NCBI RefSeq assembly: GCF_002022275.1
Contig: NZ_MSDF01000013.1
Span: 124,001-188,000 of the forward strand
Length of the DNA stretch: 64,000 bases
DNA from: Pseudomonas fluorescens
GTDB lineage: Bacteria > Pseudomonadota > Gammaproteobacteria > Pseudomonadales > Pseudomonadaceae
Reading direction: 5' to 3'
Position 1 is the stretch's first letter. The number at the start of each line of letters is the position of its first letter. Positions 26,204 through 34,657 of the stretch are shown here, in pieces. The position numbers were made by a program, and so were the translations under genes. The notes under the pieces are model-generated. The model was not told the DNA's origin and did not search any database. It was given only the letters and a program-made list of their open reading frames with translations.

Positions 26204-26869
26204 TCAGGCCTGCAAATACCGCAGCACGGACTCACAAATCATCTCCCTGTGCCGTTGCTTCACCGCTTCATCCGACAGCTCGATCTGAAATATCTCACTG
26301 AACGTATGGCGGTTGGACACCCGGTAAAAGCTGAACGAGTTGATCAGCAGGTGCACATCCAGCGGCACCAGCCCTTCGCGAAATACGCCCATCTCGGCGC
26401 CGCGCTGCAAGGTTGCGCCCAGCGCTTCGAGGATATTGCTGTTCATCGCCTTGATCGAATCCGAACGCTTCACATACTCCGCGTTGTGGATATTTTCGAT
26501 GCTGACGATGCGCACGAAATCCACGTTCTGATCGTGGTGATCGAAGGTGAACTCCACCAACCGGCGGATCGCTTCGCGCGGCTCCAGCTCGGTGAGGTTC
26601 ATGCGCGTTTCGGTGGTACGAATGTCACCGTAGAGCTTCTCCAGCACCTCGAGATACAGCTGTTCCTTACTGCCGAAGTAGTAATAGATCATGCGTTTTG
26701 AGGTGTGGATGCGTTCGGCAATGGCATCGACGCGCGCGCCGGACAGGCCCTGCTGAACAAACTCGACGATGGCTTCCTGGAGGATGTTTTCGCGGGTCTT
26801 TTCCGGATTGTTCTTGCGACTCTTGCGCGGTGCGTCTGACACCGCGGGGAGTTCGGGACTCGAGGTCAT
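26204..26869 (-). CDS. TetR-family regulator of the quinate/shikimate cluster
   Basis: A 221-residue TetR protein. The DNA-binding domain includes ILQEAIVEFVQQGLSGARVDAIAERIHTSKRMIYYYFGSKEQLYLEVLEKLY, a textbook TetR N-terminus with recognition helix TSKRMIYYYFG. The C-terminal ligand domain resembles the TetR_C_33/PA0243-type group. It lies 77 bases downstream of quiC on the same strand, so both probably come from one promoter. A TetR-like palindrome sits in that promoter region. I chose ATG 26869; a longer frame adds 22 unlikely residues. It is presumably a repressor relieved by a pathway intermediate. Confidence 0.88.
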   Translation of the reverse strand: MTSSPELPAVSDAPRKSRKNNPEKTRENILQEAIVEFVQQGLSGARVDAIAERIHTSKRMIYYYFGSKEQLYLEVLEKLYGDIRTTETRMNLTELEPREAIRRLVEFTFDHHDQNVDFVRIVSIENIHNAEYVKRSDSIKAMNSNILEALGATLQRGAEMGVFREGLVPLDVHLLINSFSFYRVSNRHTFSEIFQIELSDEAVKQRHREMICESVLRYLQA

Positions 26870-26946
26870 GGTGCGCTCACGGCCATTGTTATGCAGGCGG
26901 TGATTATGGGCCGCGATGCTCGCCGAAGGAAGCACCCGGCCCGCCC

Positions 26947-28848
26947 TTATAAACGCGCCTGACGCACCGCACCGCTGCGCGATTTGGCCATTGCCGCAAG
27001 GCGCACCGCCACGTTGGCCGCGCCGTAACCGGCGTAACCGTTTTTGCGCTGGATGATCTCGAAGAAAAACCGCCCCTCGAACGGCTCGGTGTACACGTGA
27101 AACAACTCACCGCCCTGGGCATCGCGGTCGTACAACACGTTGTAGTACGCCAGCGTGCTGAGGAACTCCTCGTCGAAATCAAAGCGCGCCGCAAGGTCGT
27201 CGTAATAGTTGAGCGGGATATCCAGCAGCGGCACGCCCGCCTCCTTGGCCCGGCTCACCTCGGCGAAAATGTCCGCACAGTCGAAGGCAATGTGGTGCAC
27301 GCCCGAGCCGCGATAGCTCGACAGCGCGTGGGAAATCGCCGTGTTGCGGTTCTCGGAAATATTCAGCGGCAGGCGAATCGAGCTGCAACGGCTGCGCAGC
27401 GCGCGGCTTTTCACCAGGCCGTACGGGTCGGGCAGCACCACCTCATCGTCGGCTTCGAAATCCAGCAGGCTCTTGTAGAACAGCACCCAGCTGTCGAGGC
27501 TGTCGGCCGGCAAGGCCATGGCCATGTGGTCGATGCGCAGCAGGCCGCCGCTGGACGCGGTGGCAGCTTGCAGGTTGAAGTCGGTGTCGTACAGCGTGCC
27601 TTCGGACGGGTCCACCAGATAAATCAGGCTGCCGTCCGGCGCACGCACCGCCGCCAGTTCCAGCTCGTTCGGCCCGACCAGCCCGCGATACGGCTGGCCC
27701 TTGTAGGCCACCGCGCGTTCAAGGGCTTTGGCGCTGTCCTTGACGCGGATCGCCGTGGCGCACAACGACGGGCCGTGGGCTTCGAAAAAGTTATGCGCGA
27801 AGGAATAGGGTTCGCAGTTGAGGATCAGGTTGATATCACCCTGGCGCAACAGGCTCACGCTCTTGGAGCGATGCTGCCCGGCCTTGACGAAACCCAGGCG
27901 TTCCAGCCAGTGCGTCAGCTTGGCGCCGAGGCTTTCATCCACGGCAAATTCGAGGAATTCGATGCCGTCGTATTCACTGGCGGGCGGCGTATCAAACAGA
28001 ATCTCGACCGGCTGGGCGGGTGCTTCCTGCTGCAAGCGCGTGCGGGTTTTCTCCTCCAGGTACAGCAGCGAACGCAAGCCATCCGCCGCATTCGCCCGGG
28101 TCGGCGCCGCACGAAAACCGTCGTTGAAAATTTCCAGAGACAAAGGCCCGGAGTAGCCGCTCTTGATGATCGGCGCCAGAAAGCCCGCCAGGTCAAATTC
28201 GCCCTGCCCCGGAAAGCAACGGAAATGCCGGCTCCACTCCAGCACATCCATGGCCAGGATTGGCGCGTCGGCCATTTGCACAAAGAAGATTTTGTCGCCG
28301 GGAATGTCGGCGATAGCACTCGGGTCGCCTTTCAAAGACAAGGTGTGAAAGCTATCGAGCAACACGCCCAAGGCCGGGTGATCGACCTGACGCACCAGGT
28401 TCCACACCTGTTGCCAGGTGTTCACGTGCTTGCCCCACGCCAACGCTTCATAACCGATGCGCAAGCCGCGACGCCCGGCATGTTCGGCCAGCAAGCTCAG
28501 GTCATCGAGCAAAATACGTTCATCGCCCACCGAGTCCGCCGAGGCATTGCTGCACACCAGCACCAGGTCGGTGCCCAATTCCTGCATCAGGTCGAACTTG
28601 CGCTCGGCACGCTCAAGGTTGCGCGCGAGGCGGTCGCGGCGGCAGCCTTCAAAGTCGCGAAACGGCTGGAACAGGGTGATGGCGATGCCCAGGTCGGCGC
28701 ACATTTGCTTAACTTCGCGCGGGCTGCCGTCGTAATACAGCAGGTCGTTCTCAAAGATCTCGACCCCGTCAAACCCGGCGGCGGCGATGGCTTCGAGCTT
28801 TTCCGGCAGGGTGCCGCTCAAGGAAACGGTAGCGATGGAACGTTGCAT
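26947..28848 (-). CDS. quiC: 3-Dehydroshikimate dehydratase QuiC, fused to an HPPD-like VOC domain
   Basis: A 633-residue fusion. Residues about 1-280 form a sugar-phosphate-isomerase-type TIM barrel (MQRSIATVSLSGTLPEKLEAI ... FQPFRDFEGC ... LLDSFHTL ... SLEIFNDGFR) that dehydrates 3-dehydroshikimate to protocatechuate with a divalent metal. Residues about 290-620 are a vicinal-oxygen-chelate region similar to 4-hydroxyphenylpyruvate dioxygenase (GIEFLEFAVDES, LRIDHMAMAL, GSGVHHIAFDCADIF, FFEIIQRKNGYAGYGAANV). This two-domain QuiC1 type is known in Pseudomonas. The HPPD part retains metal-ligand-like HH and FFEIIQR motifs, but its own reaction is uncertain. It gives the last step of quinate/shikimate conversion to protocatechuate and is divergent from the transporter gene. 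Confidence 0.92.
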   Translation of the reverse strand: MQRSIATVSLSGTLPEKLEAIAAAGFDGVEIFENDLLYYDGSPREVKQMCADLGIAITLFQPFRDFEGCRRDRLARNLERAERKFDLMQELGTDLVLVCSNASADSVGDERILLDDLSLLAEHAGRRGLRIGYEALAWGKHVNTWQQVWNLVRQVDHPALGVLLDSFHTLSLKGDPSAIADIPGDKIFFVQMADAPILAMDVLEWSRHFRCFPGQGEFDLAGFLAPIIKSGYSGPLSLEIFNDGFRAAPTRANAADGLRSLLYLEEKTRTRLQQEAPAQPVEILFDTPPASEYDGIEFLEFAVDESLGAKLTHWLERLGFVKAGQHRSKSVSLLRQGDINLILNCEPYSFAHNFFEAHGPSLCATAIRVKDSAKALERAVAYKGQPYRGLVGPNELELAAVRAPDGSLIYLVDPSEGTLYDTDFNLQAATASSGGLLRIDHMAMALPADSLDSWVLFYKSLLDFEADDEVVLPDPYGLVKSRALRSRCSSIRLPLNISENRNTAISHALSSYRGSGVHHIAFDCADIFAEVSRAKEAGVPLLDIPLNYYDDLAARFDFDEEFLSTLAYYNVLYDRDAQGGELFHVYTEPFEGRFFFEIIQRKNGYAGYGAANVAVRLAAMAKSRSGAVRQARL

Positions 28849-28918
28849 GGGCGACTCCCGGCAATTGTTATTTGCAGCAAATTATTCGCCCCTAGCCTAC
28901 AGGCAGCAATTAAAATGT

Positions 28919-28932
28919 ACGAACCGGTTAGT
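28919..28932. promoter_or_regulatory. Candidate TetR operator in the quiC/transporter gap
   Basis: ACgAACCGGTTaGT is an interrupted perfect palindrome (AC-N-AACCGGTT-N-GT) 71-84 bases upstream of quiC. Such AACCGGTT-centred dyads are typical of TetR regulators. The tetR gene lies in the same operon, so this would mean autoregulation. It is only five bases from the PcaR-like box. Confidence 0.58.
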
Positions 28933-28937
28933 TTTCG

Positions 28938-28952
28938 GTGCGATTATCGAAC
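28938..28952. promoter_or_regulatory. PcaR operator in the quiC/transporter gap
   Basis: The minus strand reads GTTCGATAATCGCAC, identical to the 15-base PcaR binding consensus described for P. putida pca genes. It lies 90 bases from the quiC start and 108 from the transporter start. A further half-site ATCGAAC is at 28999-29005. Confidence 0.82.
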
Positions 28953-29059
28953 ACTATGCCCCTTTAGCGAATTGACGATTTTTTAGTCCCTGCGCACCAT
29001 CGAACACGTAAGCAGACCCAGAACACACCATAAAAATTTCAAAAAACGGGTACGACCTC

Positions 29060-30394
29060 ATGCCTTCGCAAAACTCCGTCCTGGCCGCGCGCCCGGGCAA
29101 CCCGCACGCCGGCATCGGCGACAAAGTCCGCGGCGCCCTGGCCGTGGGCAAAACCCGCTGGGGCATGCTGGCCCTGGTGTTCTTCGCCACCACCCTGAAC
29201 TACATCGATCGCGCCGCCCTGGGCGTGATGCAGCCGATCCTCGCCAAGGAAATGAGCTGGACGGCGATGGATTACGCCAACATCAACTTCTGGTTTCAGG
29301 TGGGTTACGCGATTGGCTTTGTACTGCAAGGCCGCCTGATCGACCGCGTCGGCGTGAAGCGCGTGTTCTTCTGCGCCGTGCTGCTGTGGAGCCTGGCCAC
29401 CGGCGCCCACGGCCTGGCCACCTCGGCGGTCGGCTTTATGGTGTGCCGCTTCATCCTCGGGCTGACCGAAGCCGCGAATTACCCGGCTTGCGTCAAGACC
29501 ACACGTTTGTGGTTCCCGGCGGGTGAACGCGCAGTCGCCACCGGCATCTTCAACGCCGGCACCAACGTTGGCGCGATGATGACGCCGATGCTGCTGCCGT
29601 TGATCCTCCACGTATGGGGCTGGCAGGCGGCGTTTTTGTGCATGTCGGCACTCGGCGGGATTTGGCTGGTGTGCTGGGGCCTGAAGTACTACAACCCCGA
29701 AGACCACCCGACCGTTAAACAATCCGAATTGGACTACGTGCAACAGGAAGTCGAACCGGAACAACCGCGCGTGCCGTTCAGCCGCATCCTGCGCATGCGC
29801 GGCACCTGGGCCTTCGCCCTCGCCTACTCGATGACCGCGCCGGTGTTCTGGTTTTACCTGTATTGGCTGCCGCCGTTTTTGAACCAGCAATACAACCTGG
29901 GCATCAACGTGACCCAGATGGGCATCCCGCTGATCATCATTTACCTGACAGCTGACTTCGGCAGTATTGGTGGGGGGATTCTGTCTTCATTCCTGATCGG
30001 CCGTGGGATGAATCCGATCAAGGCGCGGCTGTTGTCGATGCTGCTGTTCGCGTGCTGCATCGTCGGCGTGATCATGGCCGCCGGTTCCAGCCAGCTGTGG
30101 GTCGCGGTGTTTGCCATCTCGCTGGCCATCGGCGCGCACCAGGCCTGGACCGCCAACATCTGGAGCCTGGTGATGGATTACACGCCCAAGCACATGATGA
30201 GCACGGTGTTTGGTTTTGGCGGCATGTGTGCGGCCATCGGCGGCATGTTCATGACCCAGATCGTCGGCCATATCCTCACCGTGACGAACAACAACTACAC
30301 CGTGTTGTTCACCCTGATCCCGGCGATGTACTTCATTGCGCTGGTCTGGATGTACTTCATGGCGCCGCGCAAGATTCCCACCGTAGACGTCTGA
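29060..30394 (+). CDS. MFS aromatic/organic acid transporter (ACS family) of the quinate/shikimate cluster
   Basis: A 444-residue major facilitator with about twelve helices. The start LNYIDRAALGVMQPILAKE and the helix-2/3 loop GRLIDRVGVKRVF are typical of the anion:cation symporter family (phthalate, galactonate, quinate or shikimate-like acids). Divergent transcription from quiC with shared operator-like sites, and the same order in P. aeruginosa PA0241-PA0245 as I recall it, indicate uptake of quinate, shikimate or dehydroshikimate. The stop is one base from the convergent exporter's stop. Confidence 0.88.
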   Translation: MPSQNSVLAARPGNPHAGIGDKVRGALAVGKTRWGMLALVFFATTLNYIDRAALGVMQPILAKEMSWTAMDYANINFWFQVGYAIGFVLQGRLIDRVGVKRVFFCAVLLWSLATGAHGLATSAVGFMVCRFILGLTEAANYPACVKTTRLWFPAGERAVATGIFNAGTNVGAMMTPMLLPLILHVWGWQAAFLCMSALGGIWLVCWGLKYYNPEDHPTVKQSELDYVQQEVEPEQPRVPFSRILRMRGTWAFALAYSMTAPVFWFYLYWLPPFLNQQYNLGINVTQMGIPLIIIYLTADFGSIGGGILSSFLIGRGMNPIKARLLSMLLFACCIVGVIMAAGSSQLWVAVFAISLAIGAHQAWTANIWSLVMDYTPKHMMSTVFGFGGMCAAIGGMFMTQIVGHILTVTNNNYTVLFTLIPAMYFIALVWMYFMAPRKIPTVDV

Positions 30395-30395
30395 T

Positions 30396-31274
30396 CTACC
30401 TGCGCCGCTGCTGCCAGGCAGCGGCCAGCCCGCTCATGCAGATCACCCCGATGCCGACCACCGTGGTCACGTCGGGGGTGTGGTTGAACACCAGCCAGCC
30501 CAACAACCCCGCGAACACGATCTGGCAATAGCCGAACGGCGCCAGCAAGGCCGGTGCCGCAAAGCGGAACGCCTGCGTCAACATCAAGTGCGCAGTCATC
30601 CCACAGGTGCCCAGCGCCAGCATCAACACGCCGTGCCACAGCGTCGGCAACTGCCAGAAGAACGGCACCAGCGCGCTCATCACCAAGGTGTTGCACAGGC
30701 CGGCGAAGAAGTTGCTGGTGGTCGGCGTGTCGAATTTGCTGAGGATGCGTGTGAGCAACTGGTAGAAGCAGAAGAACAGCGCCGAACACAGCGGCAGCAA
30801 CACCGCCGGGGTAAACAGCTCGCCGCCGGGATGGATGATCACCAACACGCCGACAAACCCGCAGATCACCGCCAGCCACTGGCCCCGCGTCACGCGCTCG
30901 CCGAGCAACGGCACCGAGAGCGCCGTCACCAGGATCGGCGCCAGGAAGTTCACCGCCGTGGCTTCCGCCAACGGGATGTAATGCAACGCCGCCGTGAAAA
31001 ACAAACTGGTGCCCAACAGGCACAATGCGCGCACCACCTGCATCCCCGGGCGTTTGCTGCGCAACACACGCAGGCCCGATTGCGGCAGGAAAATCCCGGC
31101 CATCAGCAAGGTGTGCACCAGGTAACGCGCCCACACCACCATCACGATCGGGTAGAACCCGGCCAGGTATTTGGACAAGGCGTCGTGGCTGGAAAACAGG
31201 AACGTCGCCAGCACAATCAGCAGGATGCCTTTGAAAGGATGGTTGACGCCGGAAAGGGGGGTGCTGACAGTCAT
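30396..31274 (-). CDS. DMT-superfamily EamA transporter
   Basis: A 292-residue membrane protein of ten helices made of two EamA repeats (LIVLATFLFSSHDALSKYLAG ... ATAVNFLAPILVTALSVPLLGERVTRGQW; then LPLCSALFFCFYQLLTRIL ... APFGYCQIVFAGLLGWLVFNHTPD). EamA proteins export amino acids and related metabolites, but no substrate can be named. I chose ATG 31274, which gives MTVSTPLSGVNHPFKG; the open frame upstream is not membrane-like. It is convergent with the quinate-cluster transporter. Confidence 0.87.
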   Translation of the reverse strand: MTVSTPLSGVNHPFKGILLIVLATFLFSSHDALSKYLAGFYPIVMVVWARYLVHTLLMAGIFLPQSGLRVLRSKRPGMQVVRALCLLGTSLFFTAALHYIPLAEATAVNFLAPILVTALSVPLLGERVTRGQWLAVICGFVGVLVIIHPGGELFTPAVLLPLCSALFFCFYQLLTRILSKFDTPTTSNFFAGLCNTLVMSALVPFFWQLPTLWHGVLMLALGTCGMTAHLMLTQAFRFAAPALLAPFGYCQIVFAGLLGWLVFNHTPDVTTVVGIGVICMSGLAAAWQQRRR

Positions 31275-31458
31275 TGAATTCTCTTGCGTGGCGGGCTGAA
31301 CGCTTTTGCACTCAACCCGGTAATCTAGCAGCCGGGCTTGCGTCTGCCCCAAGAGCATAACCAAACACCGTGCGAACAGCGCACTAAATCACGGGATACC
31401 AGTCCAACGCTGCATGTTTGCCCGCGCGTTGAACACTTTTTAACCAAGGCCGCCCGCT

Positions 31459-31875
31459 ATGAAAAAAACTGTCTTTGTTTTGTCTGCCCTCGCCCTGCTT
31501 ACCGCCTGTAACAAGGAACCCAAGGAAGCCCCCAAACCTGCACCGGCTTCGGTACAAGCCACCCTGGTACCCGCCACCCCGCCCACCGATAAATGGGTCG
31601 GCAAGTGGATTGGCGTGGAAGGCCTGAACCTGACCATCGCCAAAGACGACAGCATTGGCCGTGGCCACTACATCCTGACCATGCAATACGGCCTCGACGC
31701 CGACGATTCCGGCACCTTCAAGGGCGAAGCCAACGAAGACGGCATCGCCTTCACCCGCCCCGACGGCCCGCAGCAACTGAGCGCCGGCGACGGCGAAGCC
31801 ACCGGTTTGAAATGGCTGGCGGATAAAAAAGACTGCCTGATCGTCGACACCGGTGAAGGTTACTGCCGCGACTGA
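31459..31875 (+). CDS. Hypothetical lipoprotein
   Basis: A 138-residue protein with a lipoprotein signal peptide (MKKTVFVLSALALLTACN) whose lipobox LTAC puts the lipidated cysteine at residue 17. A proline/alanine-rich linker (about 20-45) follows, then a compact domain with WVGKWIGVEGLNLTIAKDD and GHYILTMQYGLD and two late cysteines (KKDCLIVD, GYCRD) that may pair. The pattern looks like a small beta-barrel of lipocalin-like size. It stands alone. I do not recognise a family. Confidence 0.85.
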   Translation: MKKTVFVLSALALLTACNKEPKEAPKPAPASVQATLVPATPPTDKWVGKWIGVEGLNLTIAKDDSIGRGHYILTMQYGLDADDSGTFKGEANEDGIAFTRPDGPQQLSAGDGEATGLKWLADKKDCLIVDTGEGYCRD

Positions 31876-32030
31876 TCCGCCAACCTGACACAACTTTCAT
31901 CTGGCGCCCCTGCCGACACGGCCTGACAGCAGCGATACTAAGCCGCTCTCGTACCTGTCGGACAGCCGGGCTGGCGCCATGCCCACGCAGCAACAACACT
32001 GCTCTGACAGTTATCGAGAGGATCTCCCCC

Positions 32031-32918
32031 ATGCTATGGAAAAAAGGCCGACGCAGCGACAACGTGGTGGACGCCCGCGATGACAGTGGCGGCGGTGGCG
32101 GGGGCATGCGGTTTGGCGGCGGCAAGGGCCTGAGCCTGACGGCCATTGTGCTGATCGTCGGCATCGGCTGGCTGACCGGCCAGGACCCGCTGCAGATCCT
32201 CGGCCAATTGACCGGCCAAGGGGAACAGGCGCCATCGGTGAGCACGCAATCGCGCCAGGCGCCGCCAGCGAATGACCAACAGGCGGATTTTGTGCGCGCC
32301 ATTCTGGGCGACACCGAAGACACGTGGGGCCAGGTCTTCAAGGAAAACGGGCTGGTTTACCAGAACCCGAAACTGATTCTGTTCCGTGGGCGCGTGAACT
32401 CCGCCTGCGGTGGCGCCAGCTCAGCCAGCGGCCCGTTTTACTGCCCGGCTGACCGGCAGGTGTATCTGGACCTGGATTTTTTCCGGGAAATGTCACAACG
32501 CTTCCAGGCCGCCGGCGATTTCGCCCAAGCCTATGTGATCGCCCACGAAGTCGGGCATCACGTGCAAACACTGCTGGGCATCTCGGCCAAGATTCAGGCC
32601 GCGCGCCAGCAAGGTCGGCAGATGCAAGGCGACGGCGGCCTGTTGGTGCGCCAGGAGCTGCAAGCCGACTGCTTCGCCGGGGTGTGGGCCAACCGGGCGC
32701 AAAAACGCCTGAACTGGCTGGAACCCGGTGACATTGAAGAAGCACTGAACGCGGCCAACGCCATCGGCGATGACCGTCTGCAGCAACAGGGTCAAGGGCG
32801 TGTAGTGCCAGACTCGTTTACCCACGGCACCTCGGCACAGCGGGTTCGCTGGTTCAAAACTGGCTTCGCCGGGGGCCAGATCACTCAATGCGACACCTTT
32901 ACCGCCAAGAGTCTCTAA
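32031..32918 (+). CDS. Neutral zinc metallopeptidase, YpfJ/KPN family
   Basis: A 295-residue membrane-anchored protein of the YpfJ zinc-peptidase family. A charged, glycine-rich start (RRSDNVVDARDDSGGGG) is followed by one transmembrane helix (LSLTAIVLIVGIGWLTG). The catalytic zinc motif is HEVGHH near residues 172-177, and the later GLLVRQELQADCFAGVW block supplies the third ligand. GAGAGGATC precedes the ATG. The stop is followed at once by the next gene's ATG, so the two are co-translated. The natural substrate is unknown. Confidence 0.9.
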   Translation: MLWKKGRRSDNVVDARDDSGGGGGGMRFGGGKGLSLTAIVLIVGIGWLTGQDPLQILGQLTGQGEQAPSVSTQSRQAPPANDQQADFVRAILGDTEDTWGQVFKENGLVYQNPKLILFRGRVNSACGGASSASGPFYCPADRQVYLDLDFFREMSQRFQAAGDFAQAYVIAHEVGHHVQTLLGISAKIQAARQQGRQMQGDGGLLVRQELQADCFAGVWANRAQKRLNWLEPGDIEEALNAANAIGDDRLQQQGQGRVVPDSFTHGTSAQRVRWFKTGFAGGQITQCDTFTAKSL

Positions 32919-33905
32919 ATGAATAAACGATTGGGTTTGCTGCTCGGCTTGATGATGACCTGCTCCACCACCACTTGGGCCGCTGAGAAAGAACACGGCG
33001 TCAAGGAAGTCAGCCCCGATCGTTTTCACCTGGACGCCGGTGACCTTAGCCTCGGCCTGAGCCAGGACTGGAGCAAACCGCTGCCCCAGGTCACCCGCGC
33101 GCTGATCATCGTCCACGGCCGCCTGCGCAACGCGCAGACCTACCTGCAAAGCGGCGAAGATGCCGCCAAAGATGCAGGCCAGGCGAGCAACACGCTGGTG
33201 ATCGCGCCACAGTTTCTCAACCAGTACGACGTGAAACGCAACCACCTCGACAACGGCGTGCTGCGCTGGAACAGCAATGACTGGATGGCCGGCGACGCCT
33301 CGACCGGCCCAGGCCAGATCAGCTCCTACGGCGCCCTCGACCAGATCATCAAGCACCTGGGCAATCGCAAGCTGTTCCCGGCGCTGAAAGAAATCGTGGT
33401 GGCCGGGCATTCCGGCGGTGGCCAAGTGGTGCAGCGTTTTGCCGTCACCGGGCACGATCATCCGATGCTGAAAACCGAAGGCATCAGCCTGCGTTACGTG
33501 GCGGCCAACCCGTCGTCCTACGCCTACTTCACCCCACAGCGCCCAGTGAAGTTTGACGTGGCCAGTTGCCCTGGCTTCAACGACTGGAAATACGGCATGC
33601 AAAACCTGCCCGACTACGCCAAAGGCCAGAGTGCACAGCAGCTTGAGCAGGCTTATGTGTCACGCGACGTGACCTACCTGCTCGGCCAGCAGGACATCGA
33701 CCCGAACCACCCGGCGCTGGATAAAAGCTGCGAAGCCGAAACCCAGGGGCCGTATCGCCTGATTCGTGGGCATAACTACTTTGACTACCTCAAGGCGCGC
33801 CATCCGCAGTTGACGCACAAACTGGTGGAAGTACCGGGGGTTGGGCATAACGGGGACGAGATGTTTACGTCGCCTGAAGGCGAGAAAGTTCTGTTTGCTC
33901 AATAG
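32919..33905 (+). CDS. Secreted alpha/beta hydrolase
   Basis: A 328-residue exported protein. A signal peptide (MNKRLGLLLGLMMTCSTTTWA) is followed by an alpha/beta-hydrolase fold with the nucleophile elbow GHSGGGQ (serine near residue 165), an oxyanion-region IVHGRLRNAQTY, and a late histidine in VPGVGHNGDEM. It begins directly after the stop codon of the zinc peptidase gene, so expression is coupled. Likely an esterase or amidase; the substrate is not visible. Confidence 0.86.
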   Translation: MNKRLGLLLGLMMTCSTTTWAAEKEHGVKEVSPDRFHLDAGDLSLGLSQDWSKPLPQVTRALIIVHGRLRNAQTYLQSGEDAAKDAGQASNTLVIAPQFLNQYDVKRNHLDNGVLRWNSNDWMAGDASTGPGQISSYGALDQIIKHLGNRKLFPALKEIVVAGHSGGGQVVQRFAVTGHDHPMLKTEGISLRYVAANPSSYAYFTPQRPVKFDVASCPGFNDWKYGMQNLPDYAKGQSAQQLEQAYVSRDVTYLLGQQDIDPNHPALDKSCEAETQGPYRLIRGHNYFDYLKARHPQLTHKLVEVPGVGHNGDEMFTSPEGEKVLFAQ

Positions 33906-33929
33906 TCACTGAAAAAACGCGGTTTGAAA

Positions 33930-34049
33930 TGTGGGAGCGGGCTTGTGTGGGAGCTGGCTTGCCTGCGATGGCATCACCTCGGTCTATCAGCCATACCGAG
34001 GTGATGCCATCGCGGGCAAGCCCGGCTCCCACACAAGCCCGCTCCCACA
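33930..34049. repeat. Nested double REPIN
   Basis: An inner REPIN (33946-34033; arms tgtgggagctggcttgcctg / gggcaagcccggctcccaca with a caccgaggtgatgccatcg stem) lies inside an outer pair of the gcgggcttg subtype (33930 and 34049). The structure looks like one REPIN inserted into the arm region of another, in the convergent gap between the hydrolase and the HAD gene. Confidence 0.88.
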
Positions 34050-34069
34050 TTTGATCTTCATTGCCTGGG

Positions 34070-34657
34070 CTAAATCATTCGGCGCAAGGCCGCGCAATCC
34101 TGCGCATGCCAGTCCACCAACTCCGGCCACGGGTTTTCCGGCAAGTTAACCAACACCGTCCGCGCCCCCGCCGCCCGGCCGCAATCCAGGTCAAAGCGGT
34201 AATCCCCCACCATCACCATCTCGCTCGGCGAGACGTCCCAGGCCGCTGCCAATTTCAGCAAGCCACCGGGATCAGGTTTGGGCGGCGCATCATCGCGCCC
34301 CAGCACATCCTCGATTGCAAAGCAGTCCGCCAACCCAATCGCTTCCAGCGTCACATGGGCCAGTTCCCGCGCATTGCGAGTCAAAATGCCCAGGCGATAG
34401 CCACGCCCGGCGAGTTCCCGCACCAACTCCACCGCACCTTCGGCTGCGACCGAGCCCAGCGCCAGCTCGCGCTCATGCTCCAGCAACCAGGCATGTTTGG
34501 CTGCCGCCACGTCGGCCGGTAAGGCCGCCAGGTGGGTGAGAATGTCGTCCTCGGGCGGAATCTCCAGCGCCACGCGAATCGCCGCAAAATCATGCACGGC
34601 CACCGTCAGGGTGCCGTCCATGTCGAACACCCAATGCTTGATGTCCGCGAGGCTCAT
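34070..34657 (-). CDS. HAD-superfamily phosphatase (Gph-like)
   Basis: A 195-residue HAD hydrolase. Motif I is VFDMDGTLTVAVHDF, motif II is ILTRNARE, the lysine is in PPKPDPGG, and motif IV is MVMVGDYRFDLDCG. The length suits phosphoglycolate-phosphatase-like or sugar-phosphate phosphatases. It overlaps tesB by four bases (start ATG 34657 within the tesB stop). Such adjacency is common in pseudomonads but does not reveal the substrate. It is a cytoplasmic Mg-dependent phosphatase. Confidence 0.88.
   Translation of the reverse strand: MSLADIKHWVFDMDGTLTVAVHDFAAIRVALEIPPEDDILTHLAALPADVAAAKHAWLLEHERELALGSVAAEGAVELVRELAGRGYRLGILTRNARELAHVTLEAIGLADCFAIEDVLGRDDAPPKPDPGGLLKLAAAWDVSPSEMVMVGDYRFDLDCGRAAGARTVLVNLPENPWPELVDWHAQDCAALRRMI

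Noticed and set aside
30396..31274. EamA exporter as part of the quinate cluster
   Set aside because: It is convergent with the transporter and lies outside the shared promoter; no pathway link is visible.
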